A stretch of 38,419 bases of DNA from an uncultured Eubacteriales bacterium (GTDB taxonomy: Bacteria > Bacillota > Clostridia > Oscillospirales > CAG-272): assembly GCA_900546695.1 (NCBI GenBank), contig URDX01000017.1, positions 1 through 38,419 on the forward strand. Reading direction: 5' to 3'. Shown in pieces: positions 6,865 through 14,666 of the stretch. A model generated the notes under the pieces. The model had not been told where the DNA came from and searched no databases. It saw only the letters and a program-made list of their open reading frames with translations. The position numbers and the translations under genes are program-made. Each line of letters starts with the position of its first letter. Within the stretch, counting starts at the first letter, position 1.

Positions 6865-7989
6865 ATGGAAAACTCCCCCGATACGCTGAACACAATGAAG
6901 GACACATTTTTCAGTGCGCTTCTCTTTTCCGTCATTCTTTCTGTCATCCTGCTTGCTGCGGGAACAGCGCTGCTTTTATTCCTTATATCCAAATACAATA
7001 ATTCTACCTATTACAAGCGAACGAGACTGCCGTTTTTTTCGCTTTTTCGCCTCAGCATAATAGGCGACGAAGACGATTCCGAATCGCTCGGCTACTACGG
7101 CGAGTATCGGATATATAAAAAGCTGCGATATTTAGAAAATCGCGGTGCAGAATTTCTATTCAATTTATATCTGCCGAAACCCGACGGCGGGACATCGGAA
7201 GTTGATGTCGTTATGATATGCGAGAAAGGCATCTTTGTTTTTGAAAGCAAGAATTACAGCGGATGGATATTCGGAGATGAAGGCAAACCGATGTGGTATC
7301 AAACACTTTCGGTCGGCAACGGAAAGAGCCGAAAAAACTCCTTCTATAATCCCGTCGCGCAAAACCGCAACCACATCAAATATCTCAGGCAATATGTTCG
7401 AGACGATATACCCGTATATTCCGTGATAGTTTTTTCGCAGCGATGCACGCTGAAAAAAATCACGGTAAACAGTGCTGACACATACGTCAGAAAGCGGAAC
7501 GACCTACCCATCCTTGTATCGGATATATGTCTCCGTTCAAAAGGCAGTTCTCTCGGCAAAGGCGAAATTGCAGACTTGTACAAAAAGCTGTCGAAATACA
7601 TGAACGCAAGCAGCGAGGTCAAAGAAGAGCACGTAAACAGCATAAAGCATAGGCATGCCGCACATAAAGCAGGATACGGCAAAGAGGTACATAAACATAC
7701 TGCCGCACAGGTCGAAAAATTCCGTACGCAAGAGGATTTGCAGTACACGGCAGACAGCGATGGTGCGCACAATGAGGTACAGGCACAGAGCAGCGAACAG
7801 ATTCAAAGCAGCGACCCGCACGCCCGCCCTGAGCCTATCTACCCGCGCTGCGGCGGCAGACTCGTAATGCGAACCGCAGCAAGGGGCACGCACGCAGGCG
7901 AGACATTCTACGGCTGCAGCAATTACCCTAAATGCAGGTTCATGAGAAGCGTAAGTCACGAACAGCTGCATGAAGCACCGCCGCAATAA
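6865..7989 (+). CDS. Membrane-anchored NERD-domain protein with C-terminal topoisomerase-type zinc finger
   Basis: 374 residues in three parts. One hydrophobic helix (about 17-42) anchors the N-terminus. A NERD (nuclease-related) domain follows (about 75-190), with the restriction-endonuclease-like residues Asp114 in SEVDVVMI and the E-x-K pair Glu127/Lys129 in VFESKNYSGWI. A charged linker leads to a zinc-ribbon like those at the C-terminus of type IA topoisomerases (CGGRLVMR ... FYGCSNYPKCRFM). The first cysteine expected in that ribbon is tyrosine (YPRCGG), so only three Cys remain. NERD proteins are thought to act on nucleic acids, but the role of this membrane-bound form is unknown. It is a single gene with its own promoter and terminator. 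Confidence 0.85.
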   Translation: MENSPDTLNTMKDTFFSALLFSVILSVILLAAGTALLLFLISKYNNSTYYKRTRLPFFSLFRLSIIGDEDDSESLGYYGEYRIYKKLRYLENRGAEFLFNLYLPKPDGGTSEVDVVMICEKGIFVFESKNYSGWIFGDEGKPMWYQTLSVGNGKSRKNSFYNPVAQNRNHIKYLRQYVRDDIPVYSVIVFSQRCTLKKITVNSADTYVRKRNDLPILVSDICLRSKGSSLGKGEIADLYKKLSKYMNASSEVKEEHVNSIKHRHAAHKAGYGKEVHKHTAAQVEKFRTQEDLQYTADSDGAHNEVQAQSSEQIQSSDPHARPEPIYPRCGGRLVMRTAARGTHAGETFYGCSNYPKCRFMRSVSHEQLHEAPPQ

Positions 7990-7995
7990 ACAGTA

Positions 7996-8030
7996 ACGGC
8001 AGACGGACCGATAGTTCGTCTGCCGTTTTT
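7996..8030 (+). terminator. Rho-independent terminator of the NERD gene
   Basis: Perfect stem ACGGCAGACG (7996-8005) / CGTCTGCCGT (8017-8026) followed by TTTT, six bases after the stop codon. Confidence 0.85.
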
Positions 8031-8130
8031 CATCCGATTTACGCTTGATGGTGTGATAGCCGCGTCGCGTAAATATCATCCGTGCGGCATGCCGCAGCTC
8101 GGTATATTCATCTCGGTGCCGCTGCGGACT

Positions 8131-8859
8131 TCACCCCAGCGCCACATCGAGTGCCATCATCAGGACAAAGCCGAGGGTGAACGAGAGCGTTCCGACGGCG
8201 CTGCGCAGATCGGGCACAAGCTCCTCGACCACCACGCACATCATCGCCCCCGCAGCAAAGCTGAGCAGATACGGCATCAGCGGCGCGACGAAGGCGAGCG
8301 CAAGCAGCGGGAGCGCGGCAGCGATGGGCTCGACAATGCCCGAGAGCACACCGACGAGAAACGCGCGCAGCCGTCCGCGTTCGCACAGCGGCATCGAGAC
8401 GATAGCCCCCTCGGGAAAGTTCTGTATCGCTATGCCGAGCGCAAGCGAAAATGCACCCATGAGTGACAGCTCGGTACCGTGCATGAGAAAGCCGGCATAC
8501 GCCACGCCGACCGCCATGCCCTCGGGTATGTTGTGCAGCGTTACGGCAAAGGCGGTCATTCCCGCGCTGCCGCGCCGCGACAGCATCGGTGCGACCTTGC
8601 CTATGACGCAGATAAACAGCGCGCCGAGCACAAAGCCGACCGCTGCGGGCATAAACGCAAGCGCACCGAGCTGCTCGGAATCCGCGATAGACGGCAGCAG
8701 TAGACTCCACACCGACGCCGCCGTCATGACCCCCGCCGACAGCCCCGACAGCACCTCACGCACCCGCTCCCCCGGCTCACGCGCGAGCAGAAAAACGCAC
8801 GCCGCACCGAGCGACGTTCCGATAAAGGGGATTATTATCCCCCAAAGCACTTCTTTCAT
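8131..8859 (-). CDS. ZIP-family divalent metal transporter (ZupT/GufA-like)
   Basis: Integral membrane importer of divalent metals, typically Zn(II), also Fe or Mn in relatives. The 242 residues contain about eight hydrophobic helices and both signature metal sites: HNIPEGMAVGV in the fourth helix and QNFPEGAIVSMPL in the fifth. There is no long His-rich loop; the cytosolic loop between helices 3 and 4 is short. The start at 8859 (MKEVLWG) was preferred over an upstream in-frame start because AAAGG lies at correct spacing and the extra 27 residues are polar, Cys-rich and unlike the family. It is single; the nifS-nifU terminator separates it from the gene before. No metal-specific operator was recognised, so the cation is not assigned. 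Confidence 0.9.
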   Translation of the reverse strand: MKEVLWGIIIPFIGTSLGAACVFLLAREPGERVREVLSGLSAGVMTAASVWSLLLPSIADSEQLGALAFMPAAVGFVLGALFICVIGKVAPMLSRRGSAGMTAFAVTLHNIPEGMAVGVAYAGFLMHGTELSLMGAFSLALGIAIQNFPEGAIVSMPLCERGRLRAFLVGVLSGIVEPIAAALPLLALAFVAPLMPYLLSFAAGAMMCVVVEELVPDLRSAVGTLSFTLGFVLMMALDVALG

Positions 8860-9035
8860 ATTTTCAGCCTTTCCCTTCCGTTTTGCGGCGACACATGCGG
8901 CGCGATTGCCGCAGGCGGCACCACCGCACCAAATAGGCACGCCGTGTACGCATCGCCGATCATCCGTAATCGGTCACCTATATTCTATGCAGGCGAAGAG
9001 TTCACCGTTACCGCGCGCGGAACAAAGGCTGAAAA

Positions 9036-9075
9036 TAATAAAGGAGCTGAAAGAGCACATCGCCCTCACAGCTCC
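9036..9075 (-). terminator. Terminator after nifS-nifU
   Basis: On the minus strand GGAGCTG (9075-9069) pairs with CAGCTCC (9049-9043), with an inner GAGGGC/GCTCTT helix, then TTTATTATTTT. It lies about 80 bases after the nifU stop codon. Nothing else is seen between 8860 and 9153. Confidence 0.7.
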
Positions 9076-9153
9076 GAAAATGTATCCGCTCACGCGCATG
9101 CGCACTCATACATACGCATTTGCGCCGATTCGGCATGCCGACACACCGTGCGC

Positions 9154-9588
9154 TCAGACCATCCGACAAGCCTCACAGCTGTCGCAGTCGGGGAACAGCT
9201 TTTTGTCGTACTCGATGCCGTTCTTGTCGTAGTAATCCTTTATCGCCGACTTTATAGCCTCCTCCGCGAGCACCGAACAGTGCAGCTTGTGCGCGGGCAG
9301 ACCGCCGAGCGCGTCAACGACCTCCTTGTTAGTCAGTGCAAGCGCCTCCTCGACCGTCTTTCCCTTTATCATCTCGGTGGCGATGGAGGACGAAGCTATC
9401 GCGCTGCCGCAGCCGAAGGTCTCGAAGCGAACATCGGTTATAACTCCGTTTTCTATCTGCAGCTGCATCTTCATTATGTCGCCGCATTTTGCGTTGCCGA
9501 CCTCTCCCTCTGCGTCGGGATGCTCAAGCGTTCCTACGTTGCGGGGGTGCATAAAATGATCCATTACGGTTTCGGTATACAGTGCCAT
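9154..9588 (-). CDS. nifU: NifU/IscU-type iron-sulfur cluster scaffold
   Basis: Cytosolic scaffold on which Fe-S clusters are built from sulfur supplied by the cysteine desulfurase. The 144 residues carry the three scaffold cysteines Cys35 (KCGD, with Asp37), Cys60 (FGCGSAIASSS) and Cys104 (LHCSVLAEE). After the usual IscU end there is an extra tail with C135-x2-C138-x2-C141, a small feature seen in some anaerobe NifU-like proteins and a possible additional metal site. The ATG at 9588 has AAGGAG upstream. The gene begins 22 bases after nifS, so the two are certainly cotranscribed, and the terminator at 9043-9075 ends the operon. Confidence 0.93.
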   Translation of the reverse strand: MALYTETVMDHFMHPRNVGTLEHPDAEGEVGNAKCGDIMKMQLQIENGVITDVRFETFGCGSAIASSSIATEMIKGKTVEEALALTNKEVVDALGGLPAHKLHCSVLAEEAIKSAIKDYYDKNGIEYDKKLFPDCDSCEACRMV

Positions 9589-9610
9589 ATCATTTATCTC
9601 CTTATCTATT

Positions 9611-10795
9611 TCACAGAATAAAGCTCTTTTTGCCGCTGACGAGATCCGACCATACGGGGGACATATTCCTAAGCCGCTCAACGACGGCGGGAACAGCCTC
9701 GATTATCTTGTCTATCTCCTCCTCGGTGTTGCCCGCGTCAATCGTAAGACGGAGCGAACCGTGCGCCACCTCGTGCGGTCTGCCTATCGCGAGCAGAACA
9801 TGGCTCGGGTCAAGTGAGCCGGATGTGCACGCGCTGCCCGAAGAAGCGCAGATGCCGCTTGCATCAAGCAGAAGCAGCAGGCTCTCGCCCTCAATGCCCT
9901 CAAAGCAAAAGCTAACATTACCCGGCAGACGGTTAACGGGGTCGCCGTTCAATGCCGAATGCGGTATGCGCGACAGCCCCGCGATGAGCTTGTCACGCAG
10001 AGCGGTAACGTATGCCGAATCCTGCTCCATATGCTCACACGCATACTCAAGCGCTGCCGCCATACCGACGATGGCGGGCATGTTCTCGGTACCCGCACGC
10101 TTTCCGCGCTCCTGCGCGCCGCCCTCGATGATATTAGTCAGCGCAATGCTGCGGCGGGCATACAGAACGCCTACGCCCTTAGGACCGTGAAACTTGTGCG
10201 ACGATATCGCCGCAAGGTCGATATTCTGCTCGACAACGTTGATGGGCAGATGCCCCGCAGCCTGAACCGCGTCGGTATGAAAGAGCACTCCGCGCTCCCT
10301 GCACACCTTGCCTATCTCGGCGACGGGCATGACCGAGCCTATCTCGTTGTTCGCGTACATGACGCTGACAAGGCAGGTATCCTCTCTTATCGCATCCGCG
10401 ACCTGCTGCGCCGTGACCGTTCCGAGCGTTCCGACGGGAAGCAACGTCACCTCAAACCCCTGCTTTTTCAGCTTTTCGAGCGTGTGGAGCACCGCATGAT
10501 GCTCAAAGGCGGTCGAAATGATGTGCTTCTTTCCGCGCCGCTCGCCTATCTTTGCAGCCGATATCAGCGCCTGGTTGTCCGACTCGCTTCCGCCGGACGT
10601 AAAATAAATCTCCTTCGGCGATGCGCCGAGACACGCCGCGATGCGCTCACGCGCGTCAAGCAGCGCCTCCGCCGCGCACTGTCCCGCCGAATGCAGACTC
10701 GACGGGTTTGCGTAAATCTCCGAAAAATACGGCATCATCGCCTTCAGCGCAATCTCACTCGTGCTTGTAGTTGCAGCATTATCTGCATATATCAT
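9611..10795 (-). CDS. nifS: Cysteine desulfurase (NifS/IscS type)
   Basis: PLP enzyme that takes sulfur from L-cysteine, making alanine and an enzyme persulfide for Fe-S cluster assembly and thio-modification. The 394 residues show the class V aminotransferase fold with YADNAATT at the start, FTSGGSESDN (65-74), the PLP-binding Lys201 in SSHKFHGPKG, RAGTENMP, and the catalytic Cys323 in SSGSACTSGS. The loop holding the cysteine is the short NifS/group I form. The ATG at 10795 has GAGGAG eight bases upstream; a longer frame upstream lacks support. It heads the nifS-nifU operon, with an Rrf2 regulator gene upstream and an operator in its promoter, so Fe-S-dependent repression is likely. Confidence 0.95.
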   Translation of the reverse strand: MIYADNAATTSTSEIALKAMMPYFSEIYANPSSLHSAGQCAAEALLDARERIAACLGASPKEIYFTSGGSESDNQALISAAKIGERRGKKHIISTAFEHHAVLHTLEKLKKQGFEVTLLPVGTLGTVTAQQVADAIREDTCLVSVMYANNEIGSVMPVAEIGKVCRERGVLFHTDAVQAAGHLPINVVEQNIDLAAISSHKFHGPKGVGVLYARRSIALTNIIEGGAQERGKRAGTENMPAIVGMAAALEYACEHMEQDSAYVTALRDKLIAGLSRIPHSALNGDPVNRLPGNVSFCFEGIEGESLLLLLDASGICASSGSACTSGSLDPSHVLLAIGRPHEVAHGSLRLTIDAGNTEEEIDKIIEAVPAVVERLRNMSPVWSDLVSGKKSFIL

Positions 10796-10929
10796 TATAT
10801 CTGCTCCTCTCCGCCGCACGGCTTCACCGTCATGCGGAAAGCCTGCGGAAATCAGGTATTTATTCTTTTCCCGAGCGGCATGAAATATTCATCTCGACAT
10901 GTATCACGCCGCTTTGCTCCCGATGTTTT

Positions 10930-10982
10930 AAACATACCCACTCGGTATGTTTTATTATATCCGTATAAACATACCTTGTCAA
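10930..10982 (-). promoter_or_regulatory. nifS promoter with Rrf2-type operator
   Basis: Minus-strand TTGACA (10977-10982), 17-base spacer, TATAAT (10954-10959). A perfect palindrome AAACATACC-N5-GGTATGTTT (10930-10952) covers the expected start site, and a further half, GTATGTTTATAC, lies in the spacer. The same AACATA-N-TATGTT plan is found at the regulator's own promoter (11778-11798), which points to the Rrf2 protein as the ligand. The leader to the start codon is about 150 bases. Confidence 0.75.
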
Positions 10983-11100
10983 TAGGTTTTTCAGTAATTT
11001 TTGCGAGCCGTGCAAAAATCCCTTCGCGCGAATTCGTTTTTCCGAAAACAAAGCGGCTTTTCGGGCGCGAATCCGCCACACAAGCACGCAACGTCCTCCC

Positions 11101-11157
11101 GAGTACACGACCTTCTTCCGAGTACACGACCTTCTTCCGAGCACACGACGTTCAACC
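11101..11157. repeat. Three tandem 19-base units
   Basis: GAGTACACGACCTTCTTCC at 11101-11119 is repeated exactly at 11120-11138 and with changes at 11139-11157. It lies in the gap between the Rrf2 gene and the nifS promoter. No gene is credible across it. Confidence 0.75.
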
Positions 11158-11172
11158 AAGCCCGCAGCTTTT

Positions 11173-11649
11173 TCAAAACCGCAGCTGTTTTCCCGCATCC
11201 TCTGCGGCAGCGCCGCCCTTCTCGGCAGCCGAACAGCAGTCGAGCTCCCCGCTCGCAAGCGAGCGCAGGTCGATACCGTCGAGATATTCGTCTATCATAT
11301 TCTCGAGCCGCCGCCACATCGGAAGCGTGACACATTGTCCCGCCCGCGGGCAGCTGCACTGCTCCTCCTCAAGGCACGCGACGGGCGCGAGCGAGCCTTC
11401 TGTCAGCCGCAGCACCTCGCCGACCGAATACTCCCCAAGCTCACGGGTCAAGCGGTAGCCGCCGCCCTTTCCGCGCTGCCCTTCAACGAGACCGCCGCGT
11501 ACGAGCATCGCAATAATGCTCTCGAGATACTTCTCCGATACCTCCTGCGCCTGCGCTATCTGCGGCAGCGGTATGCAGCAGTCGCGCCCGTATTTGCCGA
11601 GCTCAAGCATTATCCGCAGAGCATATCTTCCCTTTGTCGATACAAGCAT
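11173..11649 (-). CDS. Rrf2/IscR-type transcriptional regulator
   Basis: 158-residue winged-helix DNA-binding protein. It opens MLVSTKGRYALRIML, the typical Rrf2 start, has the helix-turn-helix and wing (about 28-66, GLVEGQRGKGGGYRL), and a cluster-ligand loop with Cys92, Cys98, Cys100 and Cys106 (C-x5-C-x-C-x5-C). IscR proteins bind a [2Fe-2S] cluster through three cysteines in this loop and repress the Fe-S genes when cluster-loaded. The Cys-rich C-terminal tail (DCCSAAE) is variable. The start at 11649 has GGAGG five bases before the ATG. It sits directly upstream of nifS-nifU on the same strand but has its own promoter, and it probably controls itself and that operon. Confidence 0.93.
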   Translation of the reverse strand: MLVSTKGRYALRIMLELGKYGRDCCIPLPQIAQAQEVSEKYLESIIAMLVRGGLVEGQRGKGGGYRLTRELGEYSVGEVLRLTEGSLAPVACLEEEQCSCPRAGQCVTLPMWRRLENMIDEYLDGIDLRSLASGELDCCSAAEKGGAAAEDAGKQLRF

Positions 11650-11777
11650 AATTTCCTCCGAAAAACCGTATATCGCAGCAGCCGATAACACCCGACCACC
11701 CGCATTTGCGCCCGAAACCGCGCCGCTGCTGTAACGAAAACAGCCGCCGCACGGGTATAAATAATATCATCCGTATA

Positions 11778-11811
11778 AACATAGTATATCACTATGTTAT
11801 TGCTTTTGCAA
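11778..11811 (-). promoter_or_regulatory. Promoter of the Rrf2 regulator with overlapping operator
   Basis: Minus-strand TTGCAA (11806-11811), 17-base spacer, TATACT (11783-11788). Palindrome AACATAGT-N5-ACTATGTT (11778-11798) overlaps the -10 and spacer. Downstream, TATGTTTATACGGAT is identical to a segment of the nifS promoter. Autorepression is the likely meaning. Confidence 0.7.
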
Positions 11812-11820
11812 GCCCCACGC

Positions 11821-11863
11821 AAAAAAATCGGGGATGCTAAAAACTCGGTTTTTAGCATCCCCG
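11821..11863 (-). terminator. Very strong terminator after the GH-D glycosidase
   Basis: Perfect 16-base stem CGGGGATGCTAAAAAC (11829-11844) and its complement (11848-11863) around a TCG loop, followed on the minus strand by ATTTTTTT. It ends transcription from the gene at 12041 before the Rrf2 promoter. Confidence 0.9.
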
Positions 11864-11985
11864 AAAAGAAACTCCGACCTCGGTATTACCGCTGCACAAT
11901 TCAATATAAAAATGTGCTCCGCACCTGCCGAGGCTTTTGTCTGCACAACAGAAAATCCCCTCAGTTTTATAGCTTTGGCAGGGGT

Positions 11986-12017
11986 TTGGGGGAGACTTTC
12001 ACGAAAGTCTCCCCCAA
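11986..12017. repeat. Perfect 15-base stem-loop, probable dispersed element
   Basis: TTGGGGGAGACTTTC (11986-12000), AC, GAAAGTCTCCCCCAA (12003-12017), 23 bases after the glycosidase stop. No T tract follows on either strand, so it is not a standard terminator. Flanking GCAGGGGT and GAAAATCCCC look like parts of a repetitive intergenic unit. Confidence 0.6.
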
Positions 12018-12040
12018 GCGTATCCCCCACCGCATACCCG

Positions 12041-14173
12041 TTATGCGCGGCGGAAGGAAACGCTCCAGTCGACCTTTCGGTTCTCGCTGTCGTCGGGCGT
12101 AAGAGTAAGAATACCGTCGCGCACCTCGCCGTCGGTAGGAACAAAGCCCTGCGGAACGTAAACAAATATCTTGTATCCGTCGCCGCGAACGACCTCGGAG
12201 CTGCCCGAGAGGGTCATAGTTTCCTCGTCCCAACGGACATCGGAGAGCTCGGCTGCGCCCTGCGAGAGGTGGCGACTTGTCGAAGCTATCTGCGGTCTGC
12301 CGGTAAGGCGGCGAACGGCGCAGACTGCGGACTGATTCGCCTCGAGCTCGAGCGTCAGATCGCCGTCATAGATGCCGAGCAGCTTCTGATGCCAGAAATC
12401 AAACACAAGGTACTCGCCCTGCTCTATGTGCAGCTGACGCGGCAGATTTATCGTAAAGCTGTCGGTGTGCTCCTGCATGTTAAGAATATCGAACACATTC
12501 CAGCGCTCGTACGGCGTATCGACCGCGAGGGTCACGAAGAAGCGCTTGCCGTCGTGCGTCAGCTCGCGTACATCCATCGGATGGATATCGAGGGTAGGCA
12601 GTGCGCGGCGAAGCATCTCTATACGGTCGGCGGGAAGCTCGGTCAGCTCATCGCCGAAGGTAACGGGCAGTCCGAGCAGCGAGACGGCGGAAACGCGGGA
12701 GCGCGCCTGCTCGAAGTCGCTGTATTCGGGGCGAATGACCACGTTGTCGGGGTCGCAGTAGAACGAAACGTTATGGAAGGAATAGAAGCGGAGAATGCGC
12801 TCGACGAAGTCGCCGATAAAATCGCGCCAGTGGAAGATATCGTTTCCTATGCGCGCGGTGTCGAACACGTCGGAGAGCATAAGCACCTCGCGGTCGTTTC
12901 CGCCCGCGCAGGACATCATGTAAAAGTCGTCTCCGACCACCTCGCGCGCCTTTTTACAGAGACGACGAAGCGACTCGGTAGAGGTTATCTCGGGGTGCTT
13001 CATGCACTCGTGCCACTCATCGGCATAGCCGACGGTGTTGGGAAGGCAGTCCCATTTTACCGCCTCGAAGCCCCACTCCTTGACCTGCTCGAAGGCGCGG
13101 GGAATAAGCTCGTCAACCACACGCTCGTCGGAAATATCAAAGAAATACTTTCCGCACCATGTCGTGCAGTCGGTGAGCAGCGAATCGCGGAATTCCTTAA
13201 CTATCTCGGTTTCACCCGGCTCAACGGTCGGCGCGACCCAGAGCACGGGTATAAATCCAAGCTCCTTTATCTGCTGCGCGATGTAGCCGAGACCGTGCGG
13301 ATATTTCTGCTTGTTGGGCTGGAAAAAGCCGATGTCGCTCGGCGCGTTCTCGAGTCCGAACTCCTCATGATACCAGTCCCAGTCTATCCATATCGACTTT
13401 GCGCCGTAGTCGTAGAGGAACTGACGCTGGAAGCGCGCATTCTTCAGCACGACCTCCTCGTTTGCCTCAAACTTGACCGAATACCATGTCATCCAGCCCG
13501 TATGCGCAGTCTTGAAGGCCGTATTCTTGTTGATGCAGGAATAGTTGGTGCGGAAGCGTGTTCGATAAACATAAAGAATGGATTCGAGCGACAGCGTTCC
13601 CTCGGTCAGGAAGGTATAGCAGCCGCGCTCATGCGAGAAGTCGAGCACGCTGCGGTCTCTGCCGCTGAGACGGAGCGCCATGTCGGTCTTTCGGTCAAAG
13701 AGGCAATCGTCGATGGTCGAGACGGCATGTCCGTACGCAGCGCGGAGATCGTCCTCCGAGCCGTCGCGGTCGAGACACATCGCAAAGCTGTCGTCGAGCT
13801 CGCCCCAGTAGAGGTTGCCCGAAAACTCGATGCGCACGCCTTCGGGAAGTCCGTCGGCATCCGCCTCAACGCGGTCGCGCTTAGCGCGGAAGGTGACCTG
13901 CGTCAGCTCGCCGAACGGCGCGGGACCCTCGCGCAGATCGAGACGCACCATCGCGTAGGTCTCGTGCAGCGGCTGATCCCACACGTATTTTATCGCGCCG
14001 AAGGAGCAGAGGTCGCCGAGCATATTCCCGTCTCTGTCGAGAAAACGCACGTATACGTCGTCGCCGATGACGCCCCTTCCCTCGTAGTAGAATTTCAGCC
14101 GTCTTGTGATGGGATCAATGCTGAGTGCATGGTCAAAATAATTTGCATAGGTGTTGTTGCGTTCGTGTTGCAT
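12041..14173 (-). CDS. Clan GH-D glycoside hydrolase, GH36-like (alpha-galactosidase type)
   Basis: 710 residues with the GH36 plan: N-terminal beta-sandwich (to about 215), a TIM barrel starting at GWMTWYSVKFEANEE (226-240), and a C-terminal beta domain. Candidate catalytic residues are the nucleophile Asp375 in VKWDCLPN, equivalent to the KWD of alpha-galactosidases, and the acid/base Asp445 in DTARIGNDIF. The barrel also shows WIDWDWYHEEFG (262-273), where relatives hold the substrate. There is no signal peptide, so it acts on imported oligosaccharides, probably alpha-galactosides. The sequence is not close enough to the classical AgaA/MelA forms to be sure of the substrate. The ATG has GGAG eight bases upstream. 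It is a single gene with its own promoter and terminator, without transporter neighbours. Confidence 0.85.
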   Translation of the reverse strand: MQHERNNTYANYFDHALSIDPITRRLKFYYEGRGVIGDDVYVRFLDRDGNMLGDLCSFGAIKYVWDQPLHETYAMVRLDLREGPAPFGELTQVTFRAKRDRVEADADGLPEGVRIEFSGNLYWGELDDSFAMCLDRDGSEDDLRAAYGHAVSTIDDCLFDRKTDMALRLSGRDRSVLDFSHERGCYTFLTEGTLSLESILYVYRTRFRTNYSCINKNTAFKTAHTGWMTWYSVKFEANEEVVLKNARFQRQFLYDYGAKSIWIDWDWYHEEFGLENAPSDIGFFQPNKQKYPHGLGYIAQQIKELGFIPVLWVAPTVEPGETEIVKEFRDSLLTDCTTWCGKYFFDISDERVVDELIPRAFEQVKEWGFEAVKWDCLPNTVGYADEWHECMKHPEITSTESLRRLCKKAREVVGDDFYMMSCAGGNDREVLMLSDVFDTARIGNDIFHWRDFIGDFVERILRFYSFHNVSFYCDPDNVVIRPEYSDFEQARSRVSAVSLLGLPVTFGDELTELPADRIEMLRRALPTLDIHPMDVRELTHDGKRFFVTLAVDTPYERWNVFDILNMQEHTDSFTINLPRQLHIEQGEYLVFDFWHQKLLGIYDGDLTLELEANQSAVCAVRRLTGRPQIASTSRHLSQGAAELSDVRWDEETMTLSGSSEVVRGDGYKIFVYVPQGFVPTDGEVRDGILTLTPDDSENRKVDWSVSFRRA

Positions 14174-14326
14174 GATTCTTTCTCCGATCGTCGGGGCATA
14201 TCGTATTTCAGCCCCCGTATTATGCGGAGAGGGCGTTGTACGCTCTGCTCCGTCGATTTTCTGCGCCGAGCGGTAAACGGTGTCGTCGGTCTGCTCGATG
14301 CGTCGGCATGCAGTATTTTCGAGAGA

Positions 14327-14355
14327 ATGATATCAAAGTGACGGGTGCAAATCAA
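14327..14355 (-). promoter_or_regulatory. Promoter of the GH-D glycosidase
   Basis: Minus-strand TTGATT (14350-14355), 17-base spacer, TATCAT (14327-14332), about 150 bases before the start codon. The rest of the 14174-14503 gap shows no gene and no clear operator. Confidence 0.5.
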
Positions 14356-14503
14356 GACCTTTTTCAAAAAAACGGTATAATAATTGTAAACTTTTTTCGC
14401 ATCGCCCGCGCACCTCCGCACGGCGGGCCGTCGGCAATGACACCGACGATGCAAAAACGGCGCTCATCCCGTCCGTCACAATGCCGAAAAAGCCGTAAAG
14501 CTA

Positions 14504-14532
14504 TTGACAAACACGCTCAAAAAGGGTATGAT
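14504..14532 (+). promoter_or_regulatory. Promoter of the phospholipid gene group
   Basis: TTGACA (14504-14509), 17-base spacer, TATGAT (14527-14532). The start site should fall near 14539, at or within an ATG (14537) that opens a 60-codon frame running into the next gene. Confidence 0.75.
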
Positions 14533-14666
14533 TATCATGGCTTTTTGCGTATGCCTCATTATATTATGTATTCATATCGCCGTTTCACCTTTGTTTTTCA
14601 TACGCATACTCTGTCGACGCCGCGCCGCATATCGGGGAATGCCCGTGCCGCACGCGGCAGTGAACA

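Noticed and set aside
11834..14341. 835-codon plus-strand frame opposite the glycosidase
   Set aside because: Antisense to a protein with catalytic motifs; high-GC codon bias keeps the opposite frame open.
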